A stretch of DNA of 64,000 bases from Acidobacteriaceae bacterium (GTDB taxonomy: Bacteria > Acidobacteriota > Terriglobia > Terriglobales > Acidobacteriaceae). How positions within the stretch are numbered: the first letter of the stretch is position 1; each line of letters opens with the position of its first letter. Shown piece by piece: positions 1-8,702 of the stretch. The translations under genes were made by a program, and so were the position numbers. Under the pieces are notes generated by a model that saw nothing but the letters and a program-made list of their open reading frames with translations, was not told where the DNA came from and ran no database searches. The stretch covers positions 108,410 to 172,409 of the forward strand of contig JAJPKO010000018.1 of the NCBI GenBank assembly GCA_021323655.1, written 5' to 3'.

Positions 1-117
1 CGCATCAATTTTACGGTTTACGCCACGCGCAAAGGGCATGATCAATTGCAGGCCACGCTGAATGCGTCACCTGTAATTGATGAGGTCCTGATGTTTCCTC
101 ACGTGGAGGATGATTGA
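1..117 (+). CDS. C-terminal fragment of an unidentified protein (possibly MgtC/SapB family)
   Basis: Only the last 38 codons are present; the gene enters from the left edge and stops at TGA 115-117. The fragment (RINFTVYATRKGHDQLQ near its start, ending MFPHVEDD) resembles the small ACT-like tail of MgtC/SapB-type membrane proteins, but the match is by eye and too short to be firm. Its stop overlaps the TTG start of the next gene by four bases (TTGA), so the two are probably co-translated. Confidence 0.4.
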   Translation, partial: RINFTVYATRKGHDQLQATLNASPVIDEVLMFPHVEDD

Positions 118-917
118 TTCGGTTTGTAAAGGCACATGCCTGCGGCAACGATTTTCTGGTGGTTGAAGCGAGGCAGATCAGCGCGGAAAGGCAGCGCGAG
201 ATGGCGATTCATCTTTGCGCGCGCAATACCGGAATTGGCGCGGATGGCGTTGAGTATCTGGAGTGGACAGGAGAACGCGCCGGACGGATTCGACTGTTCA
301 ATGCGGATGGCTCGATCGCGGAAATTTCTGGCAATGGAACGCGTTGCGTGGCGGCATGGATGGCGCATGAGAAGGGCCTCCAATGCGGAGACATTCTGAC
401 GCTTGAAACGGATGCGGGGCCTCGGGAGTGCCGCATTGTGGATGCGTCCAGCAGCCACTATCAGATTGCATCGCGCATGGGTATACCGGAGATCAGCATG
501 CGCAGCGTGGATTTGAATGGAAAGCAGGTTGAGGGTGTGGTGGTATCGGTTGGCAATCCACATTTTGTCATCTTTGTGCCGGACGGGTCCTTCACCATTC
601 TTGGCAGAAGCTGGCAGGAGATTGGGCAGGATATCTGCTTTCATCCTGATTTTCCGCAGCAAACCAATGTTGAGTTTGTCCATATTCTGAATGTGAATGA
701 AATAGAGTTTCGCATTTTTGAGCGCGGCGTCGGGCCGACGGCATCATCTGGGACGGGCGCGTGCGCATCAGCGGTGGCAACGATCTCGCAGCGCGGAGGA
801 GCGAAGCACCTGCTGGCGCGCTCCCTTGGCGGTGAACAGCGGGTGGAGTGGGACCGTACAGGTGAAATTCTGCTTACCGGACCAGCGGAGCTGATTGCGC
901 AAGGTGAGGCGTTCTGA
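114..917 (+). CDS. dapF: Diaminopimelate epimerase family protein with both catalytic cysteines replaced by serine
   Basis: Length (267 aa) and fold motifs fit DapF, which interconverts LL- and meso-diaminopimelate in the cytoplasm for lysine and peptidoglycan. GNDF (residues 11-14), NADGS, SGNGTRC (72-78), GNPH and ERGVGPT are all placed as expected. DapF uses two cysteines as acid and base, in QCGNG and ACGSG of the E. coli enzyme. Here the corresponding residues are serines (ISGNG at Ser72 and ASSGTG at Ser212). Cys78 and Cys217 belong to the neighbouring conserved positions, not the catalytic ones. Either this branch uses another mechanism or the protein has another role. The start is TTG at 114, overlapping the upstream stop. 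The downstream gene overlaps by one base, and both neighbours act on diaminopimelate-containing peptides. Confidence 0.8.
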   Translation: MIRFVKAHACGNDFLVVEARQISAERQREMAIHLCARNTGIGADGVEYLEWTGERAGRIRLFNADGSIAEISGNGTRCVAAWMAHEKGLQCGDILTLETDAGPRECRIVDASSSHYQIASRMGIPEISMRSVDLNGKQVEGVVVSVGNPHFVIFVPDGSFTILGRSWQEIGQDICFHPDFPQQTNVEFVHILNVNEIEFRIFERGVGPTASSGTGACASAVATISQRGGAKHLLARSLGGEQRVEWDRTGEILLTGPAELIAQGEAF

Positions 918-1843
918 TGCTGAAACCCGCTGCGGTTGCTCCAGATGCACGTGTGGCCGTGATTGCTCCGGCCAGCTCATCGAAACCCGAGCGGCTGGTG
1001 CGGGGTATTGAGGCGCTGCGCGCGCGTGGATATGATGCCGGGTTCGGCCAATTTGCGCAGGGGCGGCTTGCCCCCTATTTTTCCGGGACCCCAGAGGAGC
1101 GGCTCGCGGATCTTCATGCTGCTTTTGCTGATCCGGAGGTGCGGGCCATCTTCTGTACGCGGGGCGGATACGGGTCGAATTATCTGCTGGAAGACCTGGA
1201 CCTCGACGTCGTGCGGGAGAATCCCAAGCCGCTCTTTGGATACAGCGATCTGACGGCGCTGCAGACGTGGCTCCTGGATGAGACGGGCCTGGTCGCTTTT
1301 CACGGCCCGATGGTAGCGGCTGATTTCGCAGTAGACAACGGTGTACACGACGCGAGTCTGGATGCGGCGCTGGATGGGGACCTGATTTCTATTGGCGCCG
1401 CTGAGGGATTGCGCGTGCTGAAACCTGGCCGGGCACAGGGCACGATGTATGGGGGCTGCCTAAGTATCCTGACGTCAACGCTGGGAACGCGCTTTGCGCC
1501 GCAGACGGAAGGGAAGCTGTTGTTTCTGGAAGATGTGGGCGCGAAGCCTTATCAGATTGACCGGATGCTGCGACAGATGGTGCTGGCCGGAAAGTTTGAT
1601 GGCGCGACGGGGTTCATTTTTGGAGAGATGCTGGAATGTGCATCGCCGGGAGCACCTTCGGACCTGGTGGCGCAGGTGATTCTGCGCGTGCTCGATTGGT
1701 TTGATGGGCCAATCGCGATCGGGCTGAGATCAGGCCATGTTTCGCACGGCAATGTGACGCTTCCATTGGGGATTGAGGCCGAACTGATGCTGGAGGATGT
1801 TCCGCGGTTGCGGTATCTTGAGGCGGCAGTAGAGAGTGAGTGA
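917..1843 (+). CDS. ldcA: LD-carboxypeptidase, peptidase family S66
   Basis: The 308-aa product matches the cytoplasmic S66 family, which removes the terminal D-alanine from recycled murein tetrapeptides. Visible features are the N-terminal IAPAS strand, the TRGGYG motif (residues 81-86), the nucleophile serine in GYSDLTAL (Ser110), a glutamate in LFLEDVG (about 206) and a histidine in SGHVSHGN (about 275), which together form the Ser-Glu-His triad. It starts on the last base of the preceding stop (TGATG), so it is coupled to the DapF-family gene. Together with mpl just downstream it forms a peptidoglycan-recycling set. MccF-type immunity proteins share the fold, but this context favours LdcA. 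Confidence 0.88.
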   Translation: MLKPAAVAPDARVAVIAPASSSKPERLVRGIEALRARGYDAGFGQFAQGRLAPYFSGTPEERLADLHAAFADPEVRAIFCTRGGYGSNYLLEDLDLDVVRENPKPLFGYSDLTALQTWLLDETGLVAFHGPMVAADFAVDNGVHDASLDAALDGDLISIGAAEGLRVLKPGRAQGTMYGGCLSILTSTLGTRFAPQTEGKLLFLEDVGAKPYQIDRMLRQMVLAGKFDGATGFIFGEMLECASPGAPSDLVAQVILRVLDWFDGPIAIGLRSGHVSHGNVTLPLGIEAELMLEDVPRLRYLEAAVESE

Positions 1844-1877
1844 AATGTTGATGCCAGGCGGGTGCGCTTCATTCCCT

Positions 1878-1950
1878 CCCATCCTTTACTGCGCAAAGAA
1901 TGTGACACCCGGTTGAAGGCAGGTCTTTCGGCTGCGCTTCAGGATGACAA
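1878..1950. repeat. Degenerate intergenic palindromic repeat (REP-like)
   Basis: The ldcA-mpl gap holds CCCATCCTTT, then GCGCAAAGAATG, then GGTCTTTCGGCTGCGCTTC and AGGATGACA. The first part is a decayed version of the perfect hairpin at 31929-31956. The reverse complement of the second part reads as the CHPEAQPKDL-type phrase common in spurious acidobacterial ORFs. I regard it as a dispersed non-coding repeat. Confidence 0.5.
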
Positions 1951-1974
1951 GAACAGATAGGCACAAGATTACAA

Positions 1975-3393
1975 ATGCAGAGTAAACATATACATCTGAT
2001 TGGGATTTGCGGCACAGCAATGGCTTCTCTCGCAGGATTGCTGCAACTGAAGGGGCATCGCGTTACTGGATCAGACCAGGCGGCATATCCGCCGATGTCT
2101 GATTTGCTGCGCAGCCTGCGGATTCCGGTAGCAGAGCCGTTTTCCGAAGAGAACCTGAAGCCACATCCGGATCTGGTCATTGTGGGGAATGCAATTTCGC
2201 GCGGCAACACCGAACTCGAATATGTACTGGACCATCGGCTGCCATTCACTTCGCTCGCCGCGCTGATACACTATGAGTTTTTGCGAGGGCGCGAGTCTCT
2301 GGTCGTGGCCGGAACGCACGGCAAAACAACGACGACTTCCATGCTGGCCTGGATTTATGAAGTGGCGGGGCTGGCTCCTTCGTTTCTGATTGGTGGTGTG
2401 GCGGAGAACTTCGGAACGAGCTTTCAGCTACATGAGAGTAAGCCCTTCATTCTGGAAGGAGACGAGTATGATACAGCCTTTTTCGATAAAGGCCCGAAGT
2501 TCATGCATTATTTTCCGGATGCGCTGGTTCTGACGCATGTAGAGTTTGACCATGCGGACATTTATCGCGATCTGGAACAGGTGAAGACGGCCTTTCAACG
2601 GCTGGTGAACCTTGTTCCGCGGCGCGGACGTATTGTGGCCTACGATGGCGACCCCAATGTAAGTGAGTGCGTGTCTCGCGCCTTCTGCAAAGTGGAGCGT
2701 TACGGGTTTGCTCCTGATTCCGCATGGCGGACGGAAAATCTGAATTTTGCCGAAGGTCAGACGCATTGGAACGTTCTGCATGATGGAAAACCGTGGGCGG
2801 ATCTCACGCTGAGTATGGCCGGTGAGCATAACGCTTTGAATGCAACCGCGGCTGCTGCGCTGGCTGCGGGCAATGGCGTTCCGGTGAGCGTGATTCAAAG
2901 GGCGCTGGCCACGTTCAAGAGCGTAAAGCGCAGGCTCGAGGTCCGGGCTGTGGTGGATGGCATTACGATCATTGATGATTTTGCGCATCATCCTACGGCG
3001 ATCCGCGAGACGCTGCGTGCTCTGCGGGCTGCGCATCCTGATGCGCGTTTGTGGGCCGTGCTTGAGCCGCGCTCGAATACACTGCGGCGAAATGTTTTTG
3101 AGCGCGAGCTGGTAGAGAGTCTTTCGCTGGCAGACCGCATTGTGCTTGCCGGTGTCTTTAAGCTGGAGAGCATTCCGGAGGGTGAGCGGCTGCATCCGGA
3201 GGCCGTTGTTGCCGGACTCAGGCAGACAGGAAAGGATGCGGCGCTGTTTGCGAACGCAGACACGATTGTCGCAGCGATTACACCTGAGCTGCGGGCAGGT
3301 GATGTGGTGGCCATTCTCTCAAATGGTGGATTTGACGGCATCTATGAGAAACTGCCGCGGGCCCTGGAAGCGAGGACGCTCGTTCGTTTCTGA
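1975..3393 (+). CDS. mpl: UDP-N-acetylmuramate:L-alanyl-gamma-D-glutamyl-meso-diaminopimelate ligase
   Basis: At 472 aa this is a full-length Mur ligase of the Mpl type, which attaches recycled tripeptide directly to UDP-MurNAc. The N-terminal Rossmann motif is HLIGICGTAM (residues 7-16), the ATP loop is GTHGKTTTT (113-121), and EGDEYDTAFFD (161-171) is the Mpl hallmark that separates it from MurC. DDFAHHPTAI marks the central Mur-ligase region. It lies about 130 bp after ldcA, whose product supplies the tripeptide, so the cluster combines DAP chemistry and murein recycling. The next gene begins four bases after this stop. Confidence 0.92.
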   Translation: MQSKHIHLIGICGTAMASLAGLLQLKGHRVTGSDQAAYPPMSDLLRSLRIPVAEPFSEENLKPHPDLVIVGNAISRGNTELEYVLDHRLPFTSLAALIHYEFLRGRESLVVAGTHGKTTTTSMLAWIYEVAGLAPSFLIGGVAENFGTSFQLHESKPFILEGDEYDTAFFDKGPKFMHYFPDALVLTHVEFDHADIYRDLEQVKTAFQRLVNLVPRRGRIVAYDGDPNVSECVSRAFCKVERYGFAPDSAWRTENLNFAEGQTHWNVLHDGKPWADLTLSMAGEHNALNATAAAALAAGNGVPVSVIQRALATFKSVKRRLEVRAVVDGITIIDDFAHHPTAIRETLRALRAAHPDARLWAVLEPRSNTLRRNVFERELVESLSLADRIVLAGVFKLESIPEGERLHPEAVVAGLRQTGKDAALFANADTIVAAITPELRAGDVVAILSNGGFDGIYEKLPRALEARTLVRF

Positions 3394-3396
3394 GTC

Positions 3397-4107
3397 ATGC
3401 TTTCAACCTTCGCCGTTTTACTGACTTATCTTCTCTTTGGCATTCCTGCTGCGATAGTGGGGCTGCCATGGACGCTGATGACTAGCGACATTTCTCTGCT
3501 GTATCGCTGGTCCATGTGGATCGCCAGGAGCGGTATCCGGGCCGCTGGAATTCGCGTCGAGGTGGAGGGCCTTGAGCGCCTGGATCCAGAGCAGCGATAC
3601 ATTTTCATGTCAAACCACGTTTCCAATCTGGATCCGCCGATTCTGCTGCCACTGATTCCGGGGAGAACGTCGGTCTTCCTGAAGCGGTCACTGATGAAGA
3701 TTCCCGTTCTGGGGTATGCGATGCGGCTCGGAGACTTTATTCCTGTGGACCGCGATGGACGAGTGGAGAGCGCGAAGCAGAGTGTGGAGAAAGGCAGGGA
3801 AGTTCTTGCTTCAGGTCTCCAGGTAACTACGTTTGTGGAAGGGACCCGCTCGCGGGATGGCCGTCTGCTTCCCTTTAAGAAAGGCCCTTTTTATCTGGCC
3901 ATCGAAACAGGTGCTCCGGTGGTGCCCGTCTCGATTTCGGGCACGGAAAGCATGATGAAGAAGGGCAGTATTCGCATTGCGCCGGGTACAGCACATGTGG
4001 TGTTTCATTCACCAGTGTGGCCGCATGATTATGCCACGCGCGAGGAACTGATGACGGCGGTGCGTTCTGCGATTGCCTCGGGCCTGCCGGAATGGATGAT
4101 CCGATAG
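3397..4107 (+). CDS. plsC: 1-acyl-sn-glycerol-3-phosphate acyltransferase
   Basis: The 236-aa protein has the PlsC acyltransferase signature. The catalytic NHVSNLD block gives the HX4D pair (His74, Asp79), FVEGTRS (146-152) binds the glycerol phosphate, and KKGPFYLA follows. A hydrophobic N-terminus (residues 5-27) would anchor it in the inner membrane, where it makes phosphatidic acid from lysophosphatidic acid. The start lies four bases after the mpl stop, so the two are probably co-transcribed. Related acyltransferases of lipid A or ornithine lipids share these motifs, so the exact acceptor is inferred. Confidence 0.85.
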   Translation: MLSTFAVLLTYLLFGIPAAIVGLPWTLMTSDISLLYRWSMWIARSGIRAAGIRVEVEGLERLDPEQRYIFMSNHVSNLDPPILLPLIPGRTSVFLKRSLMKIPVLGYAMRLGDFIPVDRDGRVESAKQSVEKGREVLASGLQVTTFVEGTRSRDGRLLPFKKGPFYLAIETGAPVVPVSISGTESMMKKGSIRIAPGTAHVVFHSPVWPHDYATREELMTAVRSAIASGLPEWMIR

Positions 4108-4112
4108 CTTCC

Positions 4113-4134
4113 ATTTTCGCCTGATTTTCGCCTA
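4113..4134 (+). repeat. Two adjacent 11-bp direct repeats before the polymerase start
   Basis: ATTTTCGCCTG is followed immediately by ATTTTCGCCTA, ending at the A of the ATG. Its position in the leader could make it an operator or simply a small slippage duplication. No Shine-Dalgarno sequence is visible beside it. Confidence 0.4.
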
Positions 4135-5456
4135 TGCTTAATGGCATGCAGTTGCCTGTTCCAGGACTGGTTCGCTGGCTTTATCTTGACCTGAACTCGT
4201 ATTTCGCGTCGGTCGAGCAGCAATTGCGTCCCGAGTTACGCGACCGGCCCATAGCAGTCATTCCTGTGGAAGCTGAGACGACCTGCTGTATTGCAGCCAG
4301 TTACGAGGCGAAAGCATTTGGAGTCAAGACAGGCACGGTAGTCAAAGAGGCGCGGCGACTATGCCCTGAAATTATGTTTGTGCCTGCGCGGCATAAGGAA
4401 TATGTGCGCTTCCATCATCTTGTGCTGGAAGCTGTCAACCGCTGTACCCCTGTGGAGCGGGTGCTTTCAGTAGACGAGATTGCGTGCCGCCTGGTGGGCA
4501 GGGAATGCAAGCCGGAGAATGCTCTTGCGCTGGCGCGCGAAGTGAAGCAGCGGATACGGATGGATATAGGGGAGTATTTGCGCTGCTCCATTGGGCTTGC
4601 CCCGAATGAATTGCTCGCCAAGATTGCCACGGACATGCAAAAGCCCAATGGGCTGGTGCGGCTGGATACGAGCGATTTGCCGAAGGCGCTCTATCCGCTG
4701 AAGCTGCGGGACATTCCGGGGATTGGCAGCCGTATGGAAGCGCGTCTGCGGGCGCAAGGCATCCACTCGGTGCAAAGTCTGCTGGAACTGGATGCAAAAC
4801 AGATGCGTTCGGTATGGGGCAGCCTGTATGGTGAGCGCTACTGGTATTGGCTCAGAGGGTATGATTTCGATCAACCCGCGTCCGTTCCGCAGAGTATTGG
4901 GCACCAGCATGTTTTACCACCTGAACTGCGCACCATGCAGAAAGCATTCGCGGTGGCCCAGAAACTGCTGGACCGTGCTACCGCGCGTCTACGGGGAAGA
5001 GACCTCTGGGCGCGGGGACTTTCTGTCTATATGAGTTTCACCATGGGCCGCGAGAAGAAGATATGGGAGTGTCACACGCGCATGGTAGAGTCGCAGAATG
5101 TTTTTTCCGCGCTGGAAATGCTGAAGAAGATGTGGGCGGATTGTCCTCGGGGAACTCCCACATTTATAGGAGTGGACCTGTACGATCTGGTTCCTGGCAC
5201 TCAGCACACAGAGGTCTTTTTTCCTGAAGAGCAGCGGCGGCAGAAACTGGCGCAGGCAATGAATGCGATCCATGCCCAGTTCGGAGAAAAGGTGCTGTAT
5301 CTGGGTGGAACGCATGCAGTTCGAAATGCGGCGCCTGCTGCCATTGCTTTTGCTTCGATTCCGGAGAGCCATGAATTTCCTGAAAGCAAACCGGCGAAGA
5401 ATACGCATGGCGAATGGAGGAGCACATCGAAAAAAGCGAAGCGTCCTCCTGCTTAG
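4134..5456 (+). CDS. Y-family DNA polymerase (DinB/ImpB-type)
   Basis: The 440-aa product is a translesion polymerase of the UmuC/DinB superfamily. The metal-binding aspartate sits in LYLDLNSYFASVEQQ (Asp19), the steric-gate region follows, and the catalytic acidic pair is in LSVDEI (Asp114, Glu115). A helix-hairpin-helix thumb is seen at LRDIPGIGSRMEARL, and the rest is a little-finger domain. The catalytic residues are intact, so it should be active. The C-terminal tail is basic and lacks an obvious clamp-binding motif. ATG 4146 is an alternative start; neither start has a clear ribosome-binding site. It is distinct from the classical Pol IV, and I cannot say whether it works with an ImuA-type partner. 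Confidence 0.85.
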   Translation: MLNGMQLPVPGLVRWLYLDLNSYFASVEQQLRPELRDRPIAVIPVEAETTCCIAASYEAKAFGVKTGTVVKEARRLCPEIMFVPARHKEYVRFHHLVLEAVNRCTPVERVLSVDEIACRLVGRECKPENALALAREVKQRIRMDIGEYLRCSIGLAPNELLAKIATDMQKPNGLVRLDTSDLPKALYPLKLRDIPGIGSRMEARLRAQGIHSVQSLLELDAKQMRSVWGSLYGERYWYWLRGYDFDQPASVPQSIGHQHVLPPELRTMQKAFAVAQKLLDRATARLRGRDLWARGLSVYMSFTMGREKKIWECHTRMVESQNVFSALEMLKKMWADCPRGTPTFIGVDLYDLVPGTQHTEVFFPEEQRRQKLAQAMNAIHAQFGEKVLYLGGTHAVRNAAPAAIAFASIPESHEFPESKPAKNTHGEWRSTSKKAKRPPA

Positions 5457-5575
5457 AGGTTGATGAGCGGTGTTGTTAACAGCGGGGATGCAGGTGCATT
5501 GACAGGCGCCTGTAAGGTTGTCGAAGGCAGACATGCAGCTCGTGATGTTCCCGGGCTCCTGCGGCGGCGTTAGAT

Positions 5576-6241
5576 TTAACCTTGTTTCTGGAAGAGCGGT
5601 GTGAATTCGATTTCGACCACACCATCCAGTTCACCCACGGTTACATCATCCAGCGATTCGACGATCCAGTCGGCGTCTTTCAGGTCCTCTACCGTGTGGG
5701 AGAAAAGGGTGGCGAGGACCTTGCATCCCGCTGCATGACCGGCCTTTGCTCCCGATGCTGAATCTTCGATGACCAGGCAGTCTTCGGGTTTCTGGCCGAG
5801 GAGGGCTGCGCCTTTGAGATAGGGTTCCGGACTGGGTTTGCCGTGGGTGACCATGTTGCCGGTGATGATGCGTTCCGGGATGGGGACACCGGCCTGCTTC
5901 AGGCGGACGCGAGCGATGCGGTCCGTGGCCGAAGTGACGATGGTCCAGTACTGCTGTGGAAGTGTGTCGAGGATACGGCAAACGCCCTGGAGGACCTCGA
6001 TGTCTTCCTTGTCCTCGACCTCGATCTGCTCAATCAGGTTCAGTTCTTCGATGTCGTTGAGGTCGGGGCGGAGAAGGCGCACGGTTTCGATGGCGCGGCG
6101 GCCGTGTGCCGTCCTGATGGCGAAAGCCGGATCCACACCCCGTTTTTCGGCCCATTTCCGCCAGCTACGCTCGACCGAGCCGAGTGAACTGACGAGAACG
6201 CCATCCATATCGAAGAGAATTCCGCGGACGTGGAGCTTCAC
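5576..6241 (-). CDS. HAD-superfamily sugar-phosphate phosphatase
   Basis: The 221-aa protein carries the HAD motifs in order: GILFDMDGVL with nucleophile Asp11 and Asp13, the TSAT loop, the lysine in GKPSPEPYLKG, and the acidic motif CLVIEDSASG. The helical cap after motif I places it in subfamily I with YfbT/YniC-like hexitol or deoxyglucose phosphatases and beta-phosphoglucomutases. The GTG start at 6241 is used because homologous motifs begin directly after it. It is convergent with the polymerase gene and divergent from the ligase. The substrate cannot be read from the sequence. Confidence 0.8.
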   Translation of the reverse strand: MKLHVRGILFDMDGVLVSSLGSVERSWRKWAEKRGVDPAFAIRTAHGRRAIETVRLLRPDLNDIEELNLIEQIEVEDKEDIEVLQGVCRILDTLPQQYWTIVTSATDRIARVRLKQAGVPIPERIITGNMVTHGKPSPEPYLKGAALLGQKPEDCLVIEDSASGAKAGHAAGCKVLATLFSHTVEDLKDADWIVESLDDVTVGELDGVVEIEFTPLFQKQG

Positions 6242-6300
6242 TTTTGAGCTTTCTCCCTTGGAAGTAGCCGTGAGCGGGTGGGAGCGTGCCCCTCCCTCTC

Positions 6301-6367
6301 TTTTGTACGGGGGTCGTTTATTTTCGGTAAGTTACAGCTCGTTGTTGTACGGAGGTTTTCTGTTTTC
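6301..6367 (+). repeat. Imperfect direct repeat in the HAD/ligase divergent intergenic region
   Basis: The block TTGTACGG(G/A)GG followed by a T-rich stretch ending in TTTTC occurs twice, with TTGTACGG at 6303 and 6345 (period 42 bp). The rest of 6242-6573 holds no other structure I recognise. It should contain the promoters of the two divergent genes. Confidence 0.4.
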
Positions 6368-6573
6368 AACGGCTTAAATGTAAGTGATTGATTCCATTAT
6401 GCTTGGCTAAGGACAGCACCAGCCACACTCTATACCTGCTTGATTCCAGCATAACATGCAGGCGGTTATTTTTCCGGTAATTCTATGTTTAAACGACAAT
6501 GGAACGAAAGTCTCGCCGTGCAGGCTTGAACTGGCGCACCTTCGACGCTTCTGCTCTTCTATATTCAACAGAC

Positions 6574-8364
6574 ATGGGCGCCAGCTTCCAATCGTTCGCA
6601 GAACTATGCCGGTCGTTGGCTGAGACTACAAAGAAGCTGGAAAAGCGCGCTCTTATTTCGCAATACCTCAGGTCGCTGCCCGCCGAAGACGCAGGCCGAT
6701 CTGCGCTTTATCTTTCCGCACAACCCTTTGCGGAAACCGACAGCCGGGTGCTCAACGCAGGCGGATCGCTGCTGTCCAGAGCAGTTGTGCAACTCTCCGG
6801 CGCCAGCCAGAGTGCGATGTATACCGCCTACCGCAGATACGGCGACATGGGCGGAGCGGTGCAGGACCTGCTCGCATCGCAGAACAGGTTCGCTCCTTCG
6901 CTGACGCTTGAAGAGGTAGAGCGCAGCTTTGCCGCAATTGCGGCAGCCCGCGGCCCATCCGCAAAACTGCAGCTCATCCTTGGTCTGCTAGGCAAGGCCA
7001 CGCCTCTGGAAGCGAAGTACCTCGTCAAGCTCATTACTGGTGACATGCGGATCGGCGTCAAACAAAGCCTGGTGGAAGAAGCCATCGCACACGCCTATGG
7101 CGCGGAAGTTGCCGATGTACGCCGTGCCGTGATGCTTACCGGAAACCTGTCCGAAGTTACGGCGATGGCCATGTCCCATTCGCTCCAGCAGGCACGGATG
7201 CGCCTCTTTCATGCGCTCGGATTCATGCTCGCCAGTCCAGTTGCTACGGTCGAGGAGGCGCTGGAACGCTTCGCCCAGGAAGTGGCAGAAGAGCATGGTG
7301 AATCTGGTGCGAAGCCGCAGGAAGCCATACAGGAAGCACAGCTTGAGGACAAATACGACGGTATCCGCGCGCAACTGCACTGCGGCGACCCGGAACAGCC
7401 AGGCCGTGTGGCGCTCTTCTCGCGCAATCGGGAAGACATCAGCGAAAGCTTCCCTGAACTGATCGAAGCGTTCACGCACATCTCCGGACCGGCCATTATT
7501 GATGGCGAAATCGTTGCCTGGAACACAACTGATGGCCGCGCCCTTCCGTTTACATCGCTTCAGCAGCGCCTGGGACGCAAGCGCGTTTCCCGTGAACTGC
7601 GCGAGCGCGCGCCCGTTGTTTTTGTCGCGTTTGATCTGCTCTATCAGAACGACGACCTGCTTCTGGAAGAGCCTTTGCGTGCACGAAGACAGAAGCTCGA
7701 AGTCTTCATTGCCCGCATCTCAGAAGCAACGGCCACTGCGCCGGAACAAGGCCAATCCCATCTCTTTGCCGATACGAACGCCACAACGCGTTTTCCACGT
7801 ATTGTGCTTGCTCCGGCCATGCAACTCCGCAGCGCCGAACAACTCGATCGCGCCTACACGGAAGCCCGTGAGCGCGGCAACGAGGGCGTAATGGTCAAGG
7901 CGTTGAACAGCACCTACCAGCCGGGCCGTCGAGGACTTGCATGGCTCAAGCTGAAGAGGGAGCTTGCAACGCTCGATGTAGTGGTGACCGGAGCTGAGTA
8001 TGGGCATGGCAGGCGCATAGGAGTGCTTAGCGACTATACCTTCGCTGTCCGGGATGGCGATGAGCTGAAGAACATCGGCAAGGCCTACTCCGGGCTCACA
8101 GATGCGGAAATTGATGAGCTGACGCGCTTCTTCAAGCAGCACACGCTTGAGGATTATGGCCACTTCCGCACGGTCGAGCCACTCGTCGTTCTTGAAGTCG
8201 CCTTCAACAACATCATGCGCTCTGACCGCCACAGCAGCGGCTTTGCGCTGCGTTTTCCGCGTATCCTGCGCATCCGCAAAGACAAGCCTGCCAGCGAGAT
8301 TGACACTCTGCAGCGGGCTGAGGAGATCTACAACTCCCAGCCCGATAAAGCAGTGGAAGAGTAA
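6574..8364 (+). CDS. ATP-dependent DNA ligase
   Basis: The product has the three-domain layout of the LigB/archaeal-type ligases. An N-terminal DNA-binding domain is followed by a nucleotidyltransferase domain with the adenylation motif EDKYDGIR (lysine about residue 260 of this start) and motif EGVMVK, and by a C-terminal OB fold ending in FALRFPRILRIRKDK. It seals nicks using ATP. Bacteria normally replicate with NAD-dependent LigA, so this is an accessory repair ligase. The reading frame is open back to ATG 6499, but MGASFQSFAELCRSL at 6574 matches the usual N-terminus. It has no Ku or LigD-type partner domains. Confidence 0.88.
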   Translation: MGASFQSFAELCRSLAETTKKLEKRALISQYLRSLPAEDAGRSALYLSAQPFAETDSRVLNAGGSLLSRAVVQLSGASQSAMYTAYRRYGDMGGAVQDLLASQNRFAPSLTLEEVERSFAAIAAARGPSAKLQLILGLLGKATPLEAKYLVKLITGDMRIGVKQSLVEEAIAHAYGAEVADVRRAVMLTGNLSEVTAMAMSHSLQQARMRLFHALGFMLASPVATVEEALERFAQEVAEEHGESGAKPQEAIQEAQLEDKYDGIRAQLHCGDPEQPGRVALFSRNREDISESFPELIEAFTHISGPAIIDGEIVAWNTTDGRALPFTSLQQRLGRKRVSRELRERAPVVFVAFDLLYQNDDLLLEEPLRARRQKLEVFIARISEATATAPEQGQSHLFADTNATTRFPRIVLAPAMQLRSAEQLDRAYTEARERGNEGVMVKALNSTYQPGRRGLAWLKLKRELATLDVVVTGAEYGHGRRIGVLSDYTFAVRDGDELKNIGKAYSGLTDAEIDELTRFFKQHTLEDYGHFRTVEPLVVLEVAFNNIMRSDRHSSGFALRFPRILRIRKDKPASEIDTLQRAEEIYNSQPDKAVEE

Positions 8365-8532
8365 CTACTTTCCGGCATTTGCTGAAAACAGAGAGAGCGG
8401 GGCGCTGTTTGCCATTGCCGCCTGGCCTGCGGCGAAGGATGCAGATGGTCTCCGGAATCGAAGGCCGGAAACAGTCGCCTTCGAAAATATACCTGTTTTT
8501 CCACGGCTGGGCCTCTGTTTCGCTTCCCAAAC

Positions 8533-8558
8533 GGAACCGTCCCCGGCGGAATTGCGTA
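8533..8558 (+). promoter_or_regulatory. Candidate ECF-sigma promoter of the downstream sigma factor operon
   Basis: GGAAC at 8533-8537 and CGTA at 8555-8558 are separated by 17 bp, the arrangement expected of ECF promoters. It lies about 145 bp upstream of the ECF sigma gene and would give autoregulation. The rest of the 338-base gap 8365-8702 shows no gene; a reading frame open from 8379 has no recognisable content before 8703. Confidence 0.5.
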
Positions 8559-8702
8559 TTCTGTTGCATGAGCGCAGCCGGCACCATAACGTGGAGTGAA
8601 TGGACGCCCAGACCCGCGACTGTGAGGCGGGAATCATTGGGGCCATACAACGCAGGCGTGCGCGAAACAAACCGTCTGCAGGGCAAGGCTGGAGAGAGGC
8701 GT

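Noticed and set aside
5502..5513. ACAGGCGCCTGT as a LexA box for the Y-family polymerase
   Set aside because: It is downstream of the polymerase gene and in the inverse orientation of the CTGT-N8-ACAG LexA consensus.
5838..6377. Open frame on the plus strand opposite the HAD phosphatase
   Set aside because: It lies entirely within a well-supported gene on the other strand and has low-complexity arginine/serine content.
8379..8702. N-terminal extension of the sigma factor to ATG 8379
   Set aside because: The extra 108 codons contain no sigma-factor sequence and include the ECF promoter; TTG 8703 has a good ribosome-binding site.
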